Source of the DNA: Cloacimonetes bacterium UBA5284
Lineage (GTDB): Bacteria > Cloacimonadota > Cloacimonadia > Cloacimonadales > Cloacimonadaceae
Assembly: GCA_002410505.1 (NCBI GenBank)
Contig: DHSO01000029.1
Coordinates: 1 to 58,027, forward strand
DNA: 58,027 bases
Direction of reading: 5' to 3'
Each line of letters opens with the position of its first letter. Position 1 is the first letter of the stretch. The notes under the pieces were generated by a model. That model ran no database searches, was not told where the DNA came from, and was given only the letters and a program-made list of their open reading frames with translations. This document shows, piece by piece, positions 27,312 through 36,856 of this stretch. A program made the translations under genes and the position numbers.

Positions 27312-29101
27312 CTGAAAAATTGCCCTACTTACCGGATAAACCCGGTGTGTACTTGTGGAAAAACGCAGATAATGAAGTAATCTATGTAGGCAAAGCGCTG
27401 TCTTTGAAACACCGCGTCAAATCATACCTCAGCTCCGGTGCCAAGGATCCCAAGACGGAGCAATTGGTAAAGCATATCGCCGCTCTGGATTACATAATCA
27501 CTGCCAGCGAAAACGAAGCATTCTTGCTGGAAGCGAATATGATCAAGCGCTTTCAGCCCAAATACAACGTGATGCTGAAGGACGACAAACGCTATCCCTA
27601 TGTAAAGATCACCCTCAATGAAGCCTTTCCCAGAGTATTTGTAAGCCGCGATTTGGTGAAGGATGGTTCCCGATACTTTGGTCCTTATACCGATGTACGC
27701 TCATTGCGTCGCACGCTGAGGAGCTTTGAATGGCTATTTCCCATACGGGATTGTAGGCGCAACATTCCTATTGGAGCCGTTGTATTCAAAAAGGCTTGTA
27801 TCAACTATCAATTGGGTAAATGCAGCGCGCCTTGCATAGGTAAGATATCGCAAGGGCAATACATGCAGATAGTGGACAAGGTGATCCGTTTCTTCGAGGG
27901 AAAATATGAAGCAGTACTGGATGATTACCGTCAGGAGATGAATGCCCTCTCAGAAGAATTGCGTTACGAAGAAGCGGCCAGGATTCGAGATCGCATCCTC
28001 GCCATTCAAAAGATCCAGAAACGGCAGAGTGTTGTCTATGCCGATCACCGAGATATCGACATCATTGGCTTCTATCAAGAAGAAAATGACGCTATCTGCT
28101 TAGTGCTGAGGATGCAGGAAGGGGCTATCGTCAATCAGGAAAACTACCCCATGAAAAACATCGCTTTGGAGAGCCGTGAGAGCATTTTGACCTCATTTTT
28201 GAAATTGTATTATGCCCAGAAAGAAGAACTCCCCCAAGAGATCCTGCTGCCCTTTGAACCTTTAGAATACGAAGCTTTATCACAGTGGCTGAAAGGACTA
28301 CTCTCTCTGCCTCAGCGCGGAGACAAAGCCAAGCTGCTGGCCATGGCCAAGCGCAATGCTTTCAGCCTGATCGAAGAAAAGAAACTGGCGCATATGCGCA
28401 AGGCAAACCGCACCATCTTCCCCATCCAGGAACTCAAAGAAACTCTGGGCTTCGATAAGCTTCCCCGCAAAATCGTCTGCATGGACATCTCCACCATTCA
28501 AGGCACCGACACCGTATCCAGCGCTGTATACTTTGAAAACGGCAAAGCCAAAAAGAAGTATTACCGCCATTTCATTATTCGCGACATCCAAACCCAAAAC
28601 GACTTTGCCGCACTGCAGGAAACACTAACCCGTTTCCTGACTGAGATCGATAAAGATCCCGATATGAAACCCGATCTGTTCATCATCGACGGTGGCAAGG
28701 GACAGCTCTCTGCCACAAACGAGGTATTATGCAACAGCGCCTATGCAGATGTGCGCATAGTATCCCTTGCCAAACGAGCAGAAGAGATCTTCTTACCCGG
28801 GAACAGTGAATCCGTGATCCTGGCCCGCAGCTCTTCAGCGTTAAGATTGATTACCAGAATCCGGGATGAAGCACATCGCTTTGCCATCAGCTTCCATCGC
28901 AGTCGCCGCCGCAAACGCACTCTGAAGAGTGAATTGGAAGAAATTCCGGGCATCGGTGAAAATACCAAATTCATCCTGCTAAAAGAACTGGGCAGTGTTG
29001 AGAGCATAAAAGACGCGAATATCGATACTCTGACAAATATCAAGGGTATCGGTGAAAAAACCGCATTGAGTATATATAACTATTTTCACAAGGAGAATTG
29101 A
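27287..29101 (+). CDS. uvrC: Excinuclease ABC subunit C
   Basis: A 604-residue nucleotide-excision-repair nuclease. An N-terminal GIY-YIG domain (PGVYLWKN...VIYVGKA, about 19-100) is followed by the UVR motif (EELRYEEAARIRDRI, about 220). The RNase H-like nuclease (MDISTIQGTD and IDGGKGQ) and C-terminal helix-hairpin-helix repeats (IPGIGENTKFILL, IKGIGEKTA) complete it. It makes both incisions around UvrB-bound lesions. The start lies inside the murJ end and the stop overlaps the next ATG. Confidence 0.96.
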   Translation: MQAPTPQIAEKLPYLPDKPGVYLWKNADNEVIYVGKALSLKHRVKSYLSSGAKDPKTEQLVKHIAALDYIITASENEAFLLEANMIKRFQPKYNVMLKDDKRYPYVKITLNEAFPRVFVSRDLVKDGSRYFGPYTDVRSLRRTLRSFEWLFPIRDCRRNIPIGAVVFKKACINYQLGKCSAPCIGKISQGQYMQIVDKVIRFFEGKYEAVLDDYRQEMNALSEELRYEEAARIRDRILAIQKIQKRQSVVYADHRDIDIIGFYQEENDAICLVLRMQEGAIVNQENYPMKNIALESRESILTSFLKLYYAQKEELPQEILLPFEPLEYEALSQWLKGLLSLPQRGDKAKLLAMAKRNAFSLIEEKKLAHMRKANRTIFPIQELKETLGFDKLPRKIVCMDISTIQGTDTVSSAVYFENGKAKKKYYRHFIIRDIQTQNDFAALQETLTRFLTEIDKDPDMKPDLFIIDGGKGQLSATNEVLCNSAYADVRIVSLAKRAEEIFLPGNSESVILARSSSALRLITRIRDEAHRFAISFHRSRRRKRTLKSELEEIPGIGENTKFILLKELGSVESIKDANIDTLTNIKGIGEKTALSIYNYFHKEN

Positions 29102-30231
29102 TGAAATACAGAAAAATGCCAAAATCCCCCGAACGCTTATCCTCCCTCGGCTTTGGCTGCATGCGCTTTCCCACCGATAAGGATGGAAACATCGACGAAG
29201 CTAAAAGCTTTGCTATGCTACACGAAGCATATCAGGCAGGAGTAAACTACTATGATACAGCCTGGGGATATCACAATTCTCAGTCCGAACCTTTTTTGGG
29301 CAGATTCCTGAAACAAATCAACCGCGATAAAGTGTATGTAGCCACAAAGCTACCTTGCTGGTTGATCAAAACCCGGGAAGATATGGACGATTATCTGGCA
29401 AAGCAATTGGAACGCCTGCAAACTGATCACATCGATTACTACCTGCTTCACGCGCTCAATAAAGGCAGCTGGAAAAATGTACACAATCTGGGTGTGTTGG
29501 ATTTCCTGCTACAGGCGAAAGCGAAGGGAAAGATCCGTCGCATCGGCTTTTCTTTTCATGATGATTATGCCACTTTCTCCAAGATCATAAGAGCATTTGA
29601 TTGGGATTTCACTCAGTTCATGCTGAACTATCTGGATACCAATTATCAAGCCGGCTTAAGAGGGCTAAGACTTGCTGCGTCCCGGAACATCGGCATCATC
29701 AGCATGGAACCTCTCCGGGGAGGTAAATTGGTAAGTGCTATGCCGGATGAGGTGGAAGAAGTGTGGCAGAAAGCGGGGAATAAACAGAGCCCCCTGGAGC
29801 GCGCGCTCAATTGGGTGTGGAACCTCCCGGAATGCACAGTATTGCTATCTGGGATGTCCTCTGTGGAACAGGTGACGCAAAACATCAAGCTGGCCAATAA
29901 GTCGAAAGCACAAATCCTGTCCGAAAAGGAACTGCGGGTTTATGGCCGGGCGCGCAAAGCCTATCTCGGTCGCGTTCCCTACCTGTGCTCCGGATGTCGC
30001 TATTGTATGCCCTGCCCGCATGGCGTGAGTATCCCTTCGGTATTGGGAATGTATGCCGAGGCCCGCATGTTTGGTGATGAACCTTTCAACAAGGGCGAAT
30101 ACCATGGCTTCATAAAAGCTGAAGCCCGCGCTGAGCAATGCGTATCTTGCGGTACCTGCCTGCCCAAGTGTCCCCAAAAGATAGATATTCCATATTGGAT
30201 GCAACAGATTAAAGATTTTTATGCTGACTAG
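29101..30231 (+). CDS. Aldo/keto reductase with C-terminal 4Fe-4S ferredoxin domain
   Basis: A 376-residue protein. Residues about 1-290 form the aldo/keto reductase barrel with the tetrad region YDTAWGYHNSQSE, the Lys in ATKLP and the His in YYLLHALN. The C-terminal ~80 residues hold two cysteine motifs (CSGCRYCMPCP and CVSCGTCLPKCP) for two [4Fe-4S] clusters. Such fusions are common in anaerobes, and the electron path is unknown. ATG 29101 overlaps the uvrC TGA and has AAGGAG upstream. Confidence 0.88.
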   Translation: MKYRKMPKSPERLSSLGFGCMRFPTDKDGNIDEAKSFAMLHEAYQAGVNYYDTAWGYHNSQSEPFLGRFLKQINRDKVYVATKLPCWLIKTREDMDDYLAKQLERLQTDHIDYYLLHALNKGSWKNVHNLGVLDFLLQAKAKGKIRRIGFSFHDDYATFSKIIRAFDWDFTQFMLNYLDTNYQAGLRGLRLAASRNIGIISMEPLRGGKLVSAMPDEVEEVWQKAGNKQSPLERALNWVWNLPECTVLLSGMSSVEQVTQNIKLANKSKAQILSEKELRVYGRARKAYLGRVPYLCSGCRYCMPCPHGVSIPSVLGMYAEARMFGDEPFNKGEYHGFIKAEARAEQCVSCGTCLPKCPQKIDIPYWMQQIKDFYAD

Positions 30232-30272
30232 CTCGAGATCTGCAAACTCAGTCGACATGAGGAGAAAGCGAT

Positions 30273-33113
30273 ATGACACAATATGATTACACGGTGATAA
30301 CCGATATCGGATCCACCACTACCAAAGCAATCGTGATCGATTGCAGCCAGCGCAAGTTGCTGGCTTTAGAACACGCAGATACAACAGTGGAGGCTCCTTA
30401 CAACGACGTAAAGATCGGCATCATCAATGCCATCAAATCCATTGAGCGGCAAAGCGGCATATCACTTATCACAGATATAAAGCCGGACAACAGCTTTAGT
30501 CCGGCTCCCAGAGTACGCTATCTGAGCACCAGCAGTGCCGGGGGCGGCCTACAGATATTGGTGATAGGACTCACCCTCTTTGACAGTGCAAGCAGTGCCC
30601 AAAGAGCCGCTTACGGAGCCGGTGGCATCATTTTGGATGTGTTTGCCATCAACGACAATCGCAGTCCTATCGAGCAAATGCTGGCCATGCGCAATTTACG
30701 TCCGGATATGATCCTGATCTCCGGAGGCACGGACGGAGGTGCGATCAGTTCAGTACTGCGACTCGCCGAAATCCTGCGCATCGCCAAACCCATGCCCAAA
30801 TTCAGCACCAGTGTGAAGATCCCCACTATCTATGCGGGTAACTGCGATGCGGCAGATATGATCCGGATGATGATCTCCCAGGATTTTGATTTGCACATCC
30901 TGCCAAATCTACGGCCCAGCCTGAAGCAAGAGAACTTAAAGCCCTCTCGTGACAAAATACAGGAACTCTTTATGGAAACCGTGATGGAACGAGCTCCCGG
31001 CTATTCTGAGATCAAGGACATCGTGCAGGCTCAGATTCTGCCTACTCCCGTGGGAGTGTTGCAGACATTGACGAAACTGAACAGCGCAAAAGCCGAAAAC
31101 CTGATTCTCTTCGATATTGGCGGCGCTACCACAGACGTCTTCACCCGCATAAACTCTCATTTTCAGCGCACAGTAAGCGCGAATCTGGGTATGAGTTACA
31201 GCGCGCTGAACGTGATGAAAGAAAGCGAGATCGAAACCCTGCGCGGCCTTCTGCCTCAGAGCATCTCCGAGGATGAATTGCGCAATTATATTGGCAATAA
31301 AACCATATATCCTACCCTCAATCCCAACAGTGTAAACGAATACCGCATCGAGCACGCTCTAGCCAAATGCGCACTAAAGCTTGCTTTGGAACAGCACGAA
31401 GAAATGCATTTCAATAAAGAAAAGTTGGGGTTTTTGGACGCCTTGAAATCCAACGGGAAAGATAAATATGAGGCAAAATTCCATTATATCTCCAATGAAG
31501 AAGCCTACTATTTTTATGCCAGCGACATAGATTTGATCATCGGCGCGGGTGGAGTATTTGCCCATGCCCAAAACACCAACCAATGCCTGGATATCCTGAT
31601 CACGGGAATTCTCCCCCTCGGTATTACGGAACTGGCGATAGATAAACACTTTATTACCCCGCATTTGGGGGTGCTCTCCACAGTTGAGGAGGATCTCAGC
31701 CGCGATCTGTTATTCAGCGATTGTCTGTCCGGCCTGGCGATGTATATCCGCCCCATCTTCCCTGAAAAGCTGAAGATACCGGTTCTGAGCGTGGAATATG
31801 ACACCAAGACACAGGTGCTGCTTTCGGACGATTTGCTGTTTATCCCGGCTCAAAAGGGACGTAAGCTGGTACTAAAAGCCATGAAGAAATGCATGATCGA
31901 TGGTGAGCACAAAGAGCGGAGCATCACCAGTGACCTGCCCATTATCTTAGACAGCAGATTTATCCGCGATAGATATGACAAACGCATGGATCAGCTTTTA
32001 AACCTGTATCCCACCGGAGACTCACCGCAAGTATTCCGAAACCCGGCAGAACCGGAGGCAAAGGAATACAGCTATGATGTGGAGCTACCCTACAATGGGG
32101 ATATTCTGAAACAAAGCGGCGACAGAGTAATGCCCAATGAGATCGTGGCCAGAAACCTCTACAACCCCCCGCGGCTCTTTGTAGTAAACACCAATTCCGC
32201 CAATGCTAGGATACCCGAAACTGTGCTCCAAAGCGCTATCCGCGTACGAACAGGCGATGACATTCATTTCTCTGAGGAATTGCGTGAAGCTTTGCCGGAT
32301 TATGGCTTGCGTCAACCCCATTATTCACCCGTGCGTGGCAGGGTGGAATTCATCGATTTCAAAAGCGGTCTTATCGTTTTGTCCGAGATTCAAAAATACA
32401 GCAGCAAACCCGTTGATATCAATATTGGAGATAAACTGGGCATCGCGCCCAAAAAAGCCAGGCGCTATCTCACGAAGCATATCGGAGAGTTTGTGTACGA
32501 GGGCGATAGTGTGGCTCGCTATATGAAGACAAACCAAGTAAGAATCGCCTCCAGCCCCAGTACCGGCCAGGTAGTGGACTTTAACCCTCAGACAGGGGTC
32601 ATGACGATCCAGTACAATTCAAAACCCACAAACTACCATGCTCACGTTTCAGGAGTGGTGAGCAAAGTAGAACAAGACCGCGCGATCCGCATTATGTACC
32701 GGGCAAAGCGTTTGTCTGCAGCTATCGGTTGGGGAAGTCCAATTCATGGGAGCTTAATTTGGATGGCGGAATTCAGCCCGAAACCTATTCCCGAAGACAG
32801 CATAGTCGCCCTGGGCTTTAAACCCGATATTACTTGTTTAAAGCAACTTGCATCCCAAGCCGCAGGGATCATCTGTCCATCAATCGATGAAGCAGATCTA
32901 TGCAATTATCTGAACACAGAACAGGGAGTGATCAATACAGGTGGAGAGCACATCCCTGCCAGTTTGGTATTGGTCCATGGTTTTGGCGACATCGCGCTAT
33001 TGCCACATCAGGAACGCTATTTCAAAGATAACACCAATAAATACTGCATGTTGGAACCCCACACCAGGATCCGCGCCGGAGTGGTCCGCGCCGGTATTAA
33101 TATCTTGGAATAG
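30273..33113 (+). CDS. GlmL/MutL-like ASKHA ATPase with large C-terminal extension
   Basis: A 946-residue protein. The N-terminal ~480 residues match the GlmL/KamB family of actin-like ATPases found beside B12-dependent mutases: phosphate-1 loop TDIGSTTTKAI, ISGGTDGGAI, and LFDIGGATTDV. They are thought to reactivate adenosylcobalamin enzymes. The rest (about 480-946) is an additional region with beta-rich segments (PVRGRVEFIDFKSGLIVL, ASSPSTGQVVDF), roughly twice the usual family length. No mutase gene is in the window. A GAGGAG ribosome binding site precedes the start. The role of the extension is unknown. Confidence 0.78.
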   Translation: MTQYDYTVITDIGSTTTKAIVIDCSQRKLLALEHADTTVEAPYNDVKIGIINAIKSIERQSGISLITDIKPDNSFSPAPRVRYLSTSSAGGGLQILVIGLTLFDSASSAQRAAYGAGGIILDVFAINDNRSPIEQMLAMRNLRPDMILISGGTDGGAISSVLRLAEILRIAKPMPKFSTSVKIPTIYAGNCDAADMIRMMISQDFDLHILPNLRPSLKQENLKPSRDKIQELFMETVMERAPGYSEIKDIVQAQILPTPVGVLQTLTKLNSAKAENLILFDIGGATTDVFTRINSHFQRTVSANLGMSYSALNVMKESEIETLRGLLPQSISEDELRNYIGNKTIYPTLNPNSVNEYRIEHALAKCALKLALEQHEEMHFNKEKLGFLDALKSNGKDKYEAKFHYISNEEAYYFYASDIDLIIGAGGVFAHAQNTNQCLDILITGILPLGITELAIDKHFITPHLGVLSTVEEDLSRDLLFSDCLSGLAMYIRPIFPEKLKIPVLSVEYDTKTQVLLSDDLLFIPAQKGRKLVLKAMKKCMIDGEHKERSITSDLPIILDSRFIRDRYDKRMDQLLNLYPTGDSPQVFRNPAEPEAKEYSYDVELPYNGDILKQSGDRVMPNEIVARNLYNPPRLFVVNTNSANARIPETVLQSAIRVRTGDDIHFSEELREALPDYGLRQPHYSPVRGRVEFIDFKSGLIVLSEIQKYSSKPVDINIGDKLGIAPKKARRYLTKHIGEFVYEGDSVARYMKTNQVRIASSPSTGQVVDFNPQTGVMTIQYNSKPTNYHAHVSGVVSKVEQDRAIRIMYRAKRLSAAIGWGSPIHGSLIWMAEFSPKPIPEDSIVALGFKPDITCLKQLASQAAGIICPSIDEADLCNYLNTEQGVINTGGEHIPASLVLVHGFGDIALLPHQERYFKDNTNKYCMLEPHTRIRAGVVRAGINILE

Positions 33114-33250
33114 CCTGTCAGCCTCGCCTTGATGGCCGTGGATATTTATCAACAGTCTACGCCTTCCTTTGCGTTTTGCGTCCATATTGCACTTTCCCAT
33201 ATCGTGCTTACCGCTTATCATTTCAATATAAATTTTTTGGGAGGTGAAGC

Positions 33251-33814
33251 ATGATTCGCCAACTTGTGGTTCGCAACAGAAGCTACAGACGCTTTAAACA
33301 GCAAACTCCGATCAGTAAGCAGACCCTGAGAGATATCGTCGACTTAGCTCGTGTTTCTGCTAGTGCGGCAAACTTGCAAAACCTTCGCTATTGGTTGGTG
33401 GACAATCCCCACAAAGGCCTGTTTAAGTGTTTAAAATGGGCAAATTATCTGAAGGATTGGAATGGTCCACTCGAAGGTGAGCGTCCTGCTGCCTATATCA
33501 TCGTACTGGCCCCGAGATCCTGTTCCAAATACTGTTATATCGACACCGGAATCGCGTGTCAGAGCATGCTGTTGGGTGCCACGGAACTGGGCATGGGCGG
33601 TTGTATGATGGCAGCAGTGGACAGAGAGAAAGTTCACGAAATACTAGCCATTCCCAATGAATGGGAAATAGTATTGGTGATAGCCCTGGGAGTTCCGAAT
33701 GAGGAAGTGGTAATAGACAATATCGGCGCAGACGGCAACATCGAATACTGGCGGGATGAACGGGATCGGCATCACGTGCCCAAGCTGGATCTAAACACTC
33801 TCATTTTGAACTGA
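33251..33814 (+). CDS. Nitroreductase family flavoprotein
   Basis: A 187-residue FMN-dependent oxidoreductase. The N-terminal VVRNRSYRRFKQ binds the FMN phosphate, SASAANLQNLRYW is the next family block, and the GATELGMGGCMMAAVDREKV segment is typical. The substrate is unknown; members reduce nitro compounds, quinones or enones. GGGAGGTG precedes the start. A TATAAA at 33227-33232 may be its -10 box. Confidence 0.85.
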   Translation: MIRQLVVRNRSYRRFKQQTPISKQTLRDIVDLARVSASAANLQNLRYWLVDNPHKGLFKCLKWANYLKDWNGPLEGERPAAYIIVLAPRSCSKYCYIDTGIACQSMLLGATELGMGGCMMAAVDREKVHEILAIPNEWEIVLVIALGVPNEEVVIDNIGADGNIEYWRDERDRHHVPKLDLNTLILN

Positions 33815-33856
33815 TCGCCACTGCCTTGCCCTATGTTTCAAGCCGTGCCGATCGTG

Positions 33857-33906
33857 ATATAAACGCGTTATCATCGAGTGAACACTAGTTGATAACGCGT
33901 TTATAT
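33857..33906. repeat. Long inverted repeat with ACGCGT cores
   Basis: Two perfect 17-base arms (33857-33873 and 33890-33906) share the core AACGCGTT and flank a 16-base loop that itself contains AGTG/CACT. No U-tract follows, so a protein-binding site is more likely than a terminator. The related palindrome ATAACGCGTTAT occurs at 13335-13346. Confidence 0.75.
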
Positions 33907-34042
33907 TGCGTTTAGATCGGGATCAATGATAGGGGAAGAACTGTGCTGAGTAGCTCCAAAGCACAGGATGAGCTACAATAAAGCATTAAATGCAACAGGC
34001 TGTTTACAGATAAGCCTCTTTCACTCCACGCCGCAAAGCTTA

Positions 34043-34071
34043 TTGACAAAAATGCCGGATGGGCATTTACT
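34043..34071 (+). promoter_or_regulatory. Promoter directly upstream of xseA
   Basis: TTGACA (34043-34048), 17-base spacer, TTTACT (34066-34071). The predicted transcription start (about 34078-34079) falls next to the ATG at 34080, which would give a nearly leaderless mRNA. The spacer holds the inverted repeat AATGCC/GGCATT. Confidence 0.5.
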
Positions 34072-34079
34072 GCTTCCTT

Positions 34080-35411
34080 ATGGAAAATATTCAAGTATTC
34101 AGTGTATTCGAGATCTCCCGCCATATCCGCCAAGTGCTGGAAAGCAGCATTGAAGCCCTGTATGTGAAGGGTGAAATATCGAACTTTGTGCATCACAGCT
34201 CCGGACATATGTACTTCAATCTGAAGGATGAATATGCCACTCTGCGCTGCACTCTTTTCAAGAACGCGAATTACAAGCTGAGTTTCAAACCGGCCGACGG
34301 TCAGAGTGTGGTCTGTTTTGGCAAGATTACTTCCTATGAGAAAGGCGGCAGCTACAATCTCAACGTTAGTTCCATGGTTCCTGCCGGCATAGGAGACATG
34401 CAGGCGCGCTTCGAAGCTTTGAAAAAACAGCTGAGAGAAGAAGGTTTGTTCGATGAAGCTCACAAGAAAAAGCTGCCCCCTTATCCGGAGCGGATCGGGA
34501 TTGTAACCTCTCCTACCGGTGCGGCCTTGCAAGATATCAGCAACATCCTGAAGCGGCGCTATCCGGTGGAAGCCTTTGTGTATCCTGCCTTGGTTCAGGG
34601 CAAAGATGCTCCTCGCACTCTCATCCGGGGTATAGAGTATTTTAATGCTGAAGGCAGAGTAGATCTCATCATCATCACTCGGGGCGGCGGTTCACAAGAA
34701 GATCTGTTTTGCTTCAACGACGAAGAACTGGCCCGAGCCATATTCAGGTCGAAAATCCCGGTGATTTCTGCTGTGGGGCATGAAATAGATTTTAGTATCA
34801 GTGATTTTGTGGCAGATCTCAGGGCTCCTACTCCTTCAGCGGCGGCTGAGATCGCGGTCCCCAACAAGGATGATCTCATGTCTTACCTTGGCTCTATGCA
34901 GCAACGCCTCTCACTGAGCGCAAAGAACCGATTAAGCGGGGATGCTCATCGCTTGAGCGAGCTTACTTTGAAGCTATCTCGCTATCACCCCCAGCGTTTG
35001 TGGCAGGATTACCAGCAGCGCTTTGATATGGCCGAGATGGCTCTAAAAAACATCAAACACCTCATCCGGGAACCCCAGACAGCTTTTCAGAAAGCACAAC
35101 ATAGCCTGATCAGCATCGCAGAAATCAAGATCAGGGGAAAGCTTGATCGGGGACAGGATAGCATGCACAATCTGGCTCAACAGCTGAGTACACTGGGGCA
35201 AAACACTCTCTTTAAATACAATATGGAACTAAAAGCCAAAGCCGGCATGCTGGCTCAGCTCTCGCCGGAGACTATGCTGAACAAGGGCTGGGCATTGGCA
35301 ATGAAGGGAAACCGGGTGGTGCGGAGTATAAAAGATCTGAAAGCCGGAGATATGCTGTCCTTGCAGCTTTCGGACGGTTCGAAACAAGTAGAGGTAACAA
35401 AAGATAAATGA
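34080..35411 (+). CDS. xseA: Exodeoxyribonuclease VII large subunit
   Basis: A 443-residue protein with the N-terminal OB-fold (VKGEISNFVHHSSGHMYF) and the catalytic core with IGIVTSPTGAALQDI, ITRGGGSQEDL and AVGHEIDF...ADLRAPTPSAAAE. A long helical region follows, ending in a short C-terminal segment with the family's GWA motif. It degrades single-stranded DNA with XseB. ATG 34080 aligns with the family start; ATG 34059 would add seven residues. No xseB is visible nearby. The stop overlaps the next ATG. Confidence 0.93.
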   Translation: MENIQVFSVFEISRHIRQVLESSIEALYVKGEISNFVHHSSGHMYFNLKDEYATLRCTLFKNANYKLSFKPADGQSVVCFGKITSYEKGGSYNLNVSSMVPAGIGDMQARFEALKKQLREEGLFDEAHKKKLPPYPERIGIVTSPTGAALQDISNILKRRYPVEAFVYPALVQGKDAPRTLIRGIEYFNAEGRVDLIIITRGGGSQEDLFCFNDEELARAIFRSKIPVISAVGHEIDFSISDFVADLRAPTPSAAAEIAVPNKDDLMSYLGSMQQRLSLSAKNRLSGDAHRLSELTLKLSRYHPQRLWQDYQQRFDMAEMALKNIKHLIREPQTAFQKAQHSLISIAEIKIRGKLDRGQDSMHNLAQQLSTLGQNTLFKYNMELKAKAGMLAQLSPETMLNKGWALAMKGNRVVRSIKDLKAGDMLSLQLSDGSKQVEVTKDK

Positions 35412-36856
35412 AACCATTATTGACGCTGATATTGATGCTGTTTTGCCTGATTACCCTATCCGCTGAAGTGCGCTCACTTTGGGTCTTACCCTGGGATATC
35501 AAAAGCCCGGAATCGATCGACCGTCTCATCTCTGATGCCGTGCAAAACCATCAGAATGAATTGCTGGTGGAGGTGCGCTACCGGGCAGACGCGCTTTATA
35601 CTCCGCAAAAAGCAGGATTCTTGTATTCAAACCCGGAGCCGCGTAGCTATGTCCTTGAAGAAGACGGTTTTGATCCCCTCGATTACCTGATCCGGCAAGC
35701 TCATGCACACAATCTTGATGTCCAGGCCTGGGTAATAGTGTTCAACGCGACTCCTTTGAAGCAGGAGCTGGTTGCCAATAACTATATCTATCAGAACTAT
35801 CCGCATTGGTTTATGTATGACGCGCAAGGACGGCAAATGCGCTCTGCCGAACAGTTCGGCTATTTCATAGATCCCGGCATTGCTGAGGTTCAGGACTACC
35901 TGTTGAATGTATTCAGCGATATTGTGTCCGGCTACCCGGAGCTTGACGGTTTGCATTTGGACTATATACGCTATCCCGATACCAAATGGGGTTATCATCC
36001 TCGATCCGTGGCTGGGTTTGAACATGCCAAAGAACAGGGTGAGATCTTAAGCTGGAACGAGTGGCGAATGCGGCAGATTACATCTTTCGTGAGTAAATGC
36101 TATCACAGAATCAAGAGTATAAATCCGAACATCATGCTAAGCGCAGCGGTGTTTTCCAATATCAGCGACGCCCGGATAGCCTATGCTCAGGATTGGTATG
36201 ATTGGCTGGACAAAGGCATCATAGACAGGATCTACCCCATGGCCTATACCTTGAGTTACGAAGATTTTAGAGATCAATTGGCAGATATGAAGCAAAGAGC
36301 TTATGAGGACAAGCTGGTGATCGGATTGAGGGCTTGGGATACCGCGGGCAGATCTTTGATGCCTCTGGATAATCCGGCTTATAATATAGCTCACATCAAC
36401 AAACGCATCGCTTTGATTCGCGATGGGAACTTTTGCGGAACCGCCTTGTTCAGCTATGAAGGCATCAAAAGGAATAACGCGCTTGCCAGCTTGGCAAATC
36501 TGGCCTACCCTCCATTGGAAGCAGTGGAAAAGGCAGAAGAGCCGAGCAGCGATACGCGGGAATACAGTCACAAAGCGGTCGACGCAAAATTTGAAGCTAT
36601 AGCCGGGAGCTACGTGATCTCTCTGGAGATACCGGCCTCGGGCAGATGGGCTTGGAGCTTGATGACCAAGGACTGGAATCCGATCTACAGCAAGGAGCAA
36701 TATTTGCTGAAAGGACCCCATCAGATCTTTTGGAACGGTAAAAGCAATGGGCAAGACAAGATACAATCCGGGGAATACTTGTTTACTGCCAATCAAGAAG
36801 GCGTAGATTTCTCATACATCATCCCTGTAACACTGGAAGCCACACTGTATGAGTGA
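35408..36856 (+). CDS. Secreted GHL10 (DUF187) glycoside hydrolase-like protein
   Basis: A 482-residue protein with a signal peptide (about 1-19) and a TIM-barrel of the GHL10/YngK family: VRSLWVLPWDI, LLVEVRYRADALY, WVIVFNATP, then the acidic GLHLDYIRYPD and IYPMAYTL. The last ~90 residues resemble a FlgD/Ig-like beta domain (HQIFWNGKSN...SGEYLFT). It probably acts on cell-wall or surface glycans in the periplasm or outside; the substrate is unknown. It overlaps xseA by 4 bases and the flippase gene by 8. Confidence 0.82.
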   Translation: MKPLLTLILMLFCLITLSAEVRSLWVLPWDIKSPESIDRLISDAVQNHQNELLVEVRYRADALYTPQKAGFLYSNPEPRSYVLEEDGFDPLDYLIRQAHAHNLDVQAWVIVFNATPLKQELVANNYIYQNYPHWFMYDAQGRQMRSAEQFGYFIDPGIAEVQDYLLNVFSDIVSGYPELDGLHLDYIRYPDTKWGYHPRSVAGFEHAKEQGEILSWNEWRMRQITSFVSKCYHRIKSINPNIMLSAAVFSNISDARIAYAQDWYDWLDKGIIDRIYPMAYTLSYEDFRDQLADMKQRAYEDKLVIGLRAWDTAGRSLMPLDNPAYNIAHINKRIALIRDGNFCGTALFSYEGIKRNNALASLANLAYPPLEAVEKAEEPSSDTREYSHKAVDAKFEAIAGSYVISLEIPASGRWAWSLMTKDWNPIYSKEQYLLKGPHQIFWNGKSNGQDKIQSGEYLFTANQEGVDFSYIIPVTLEATLYE

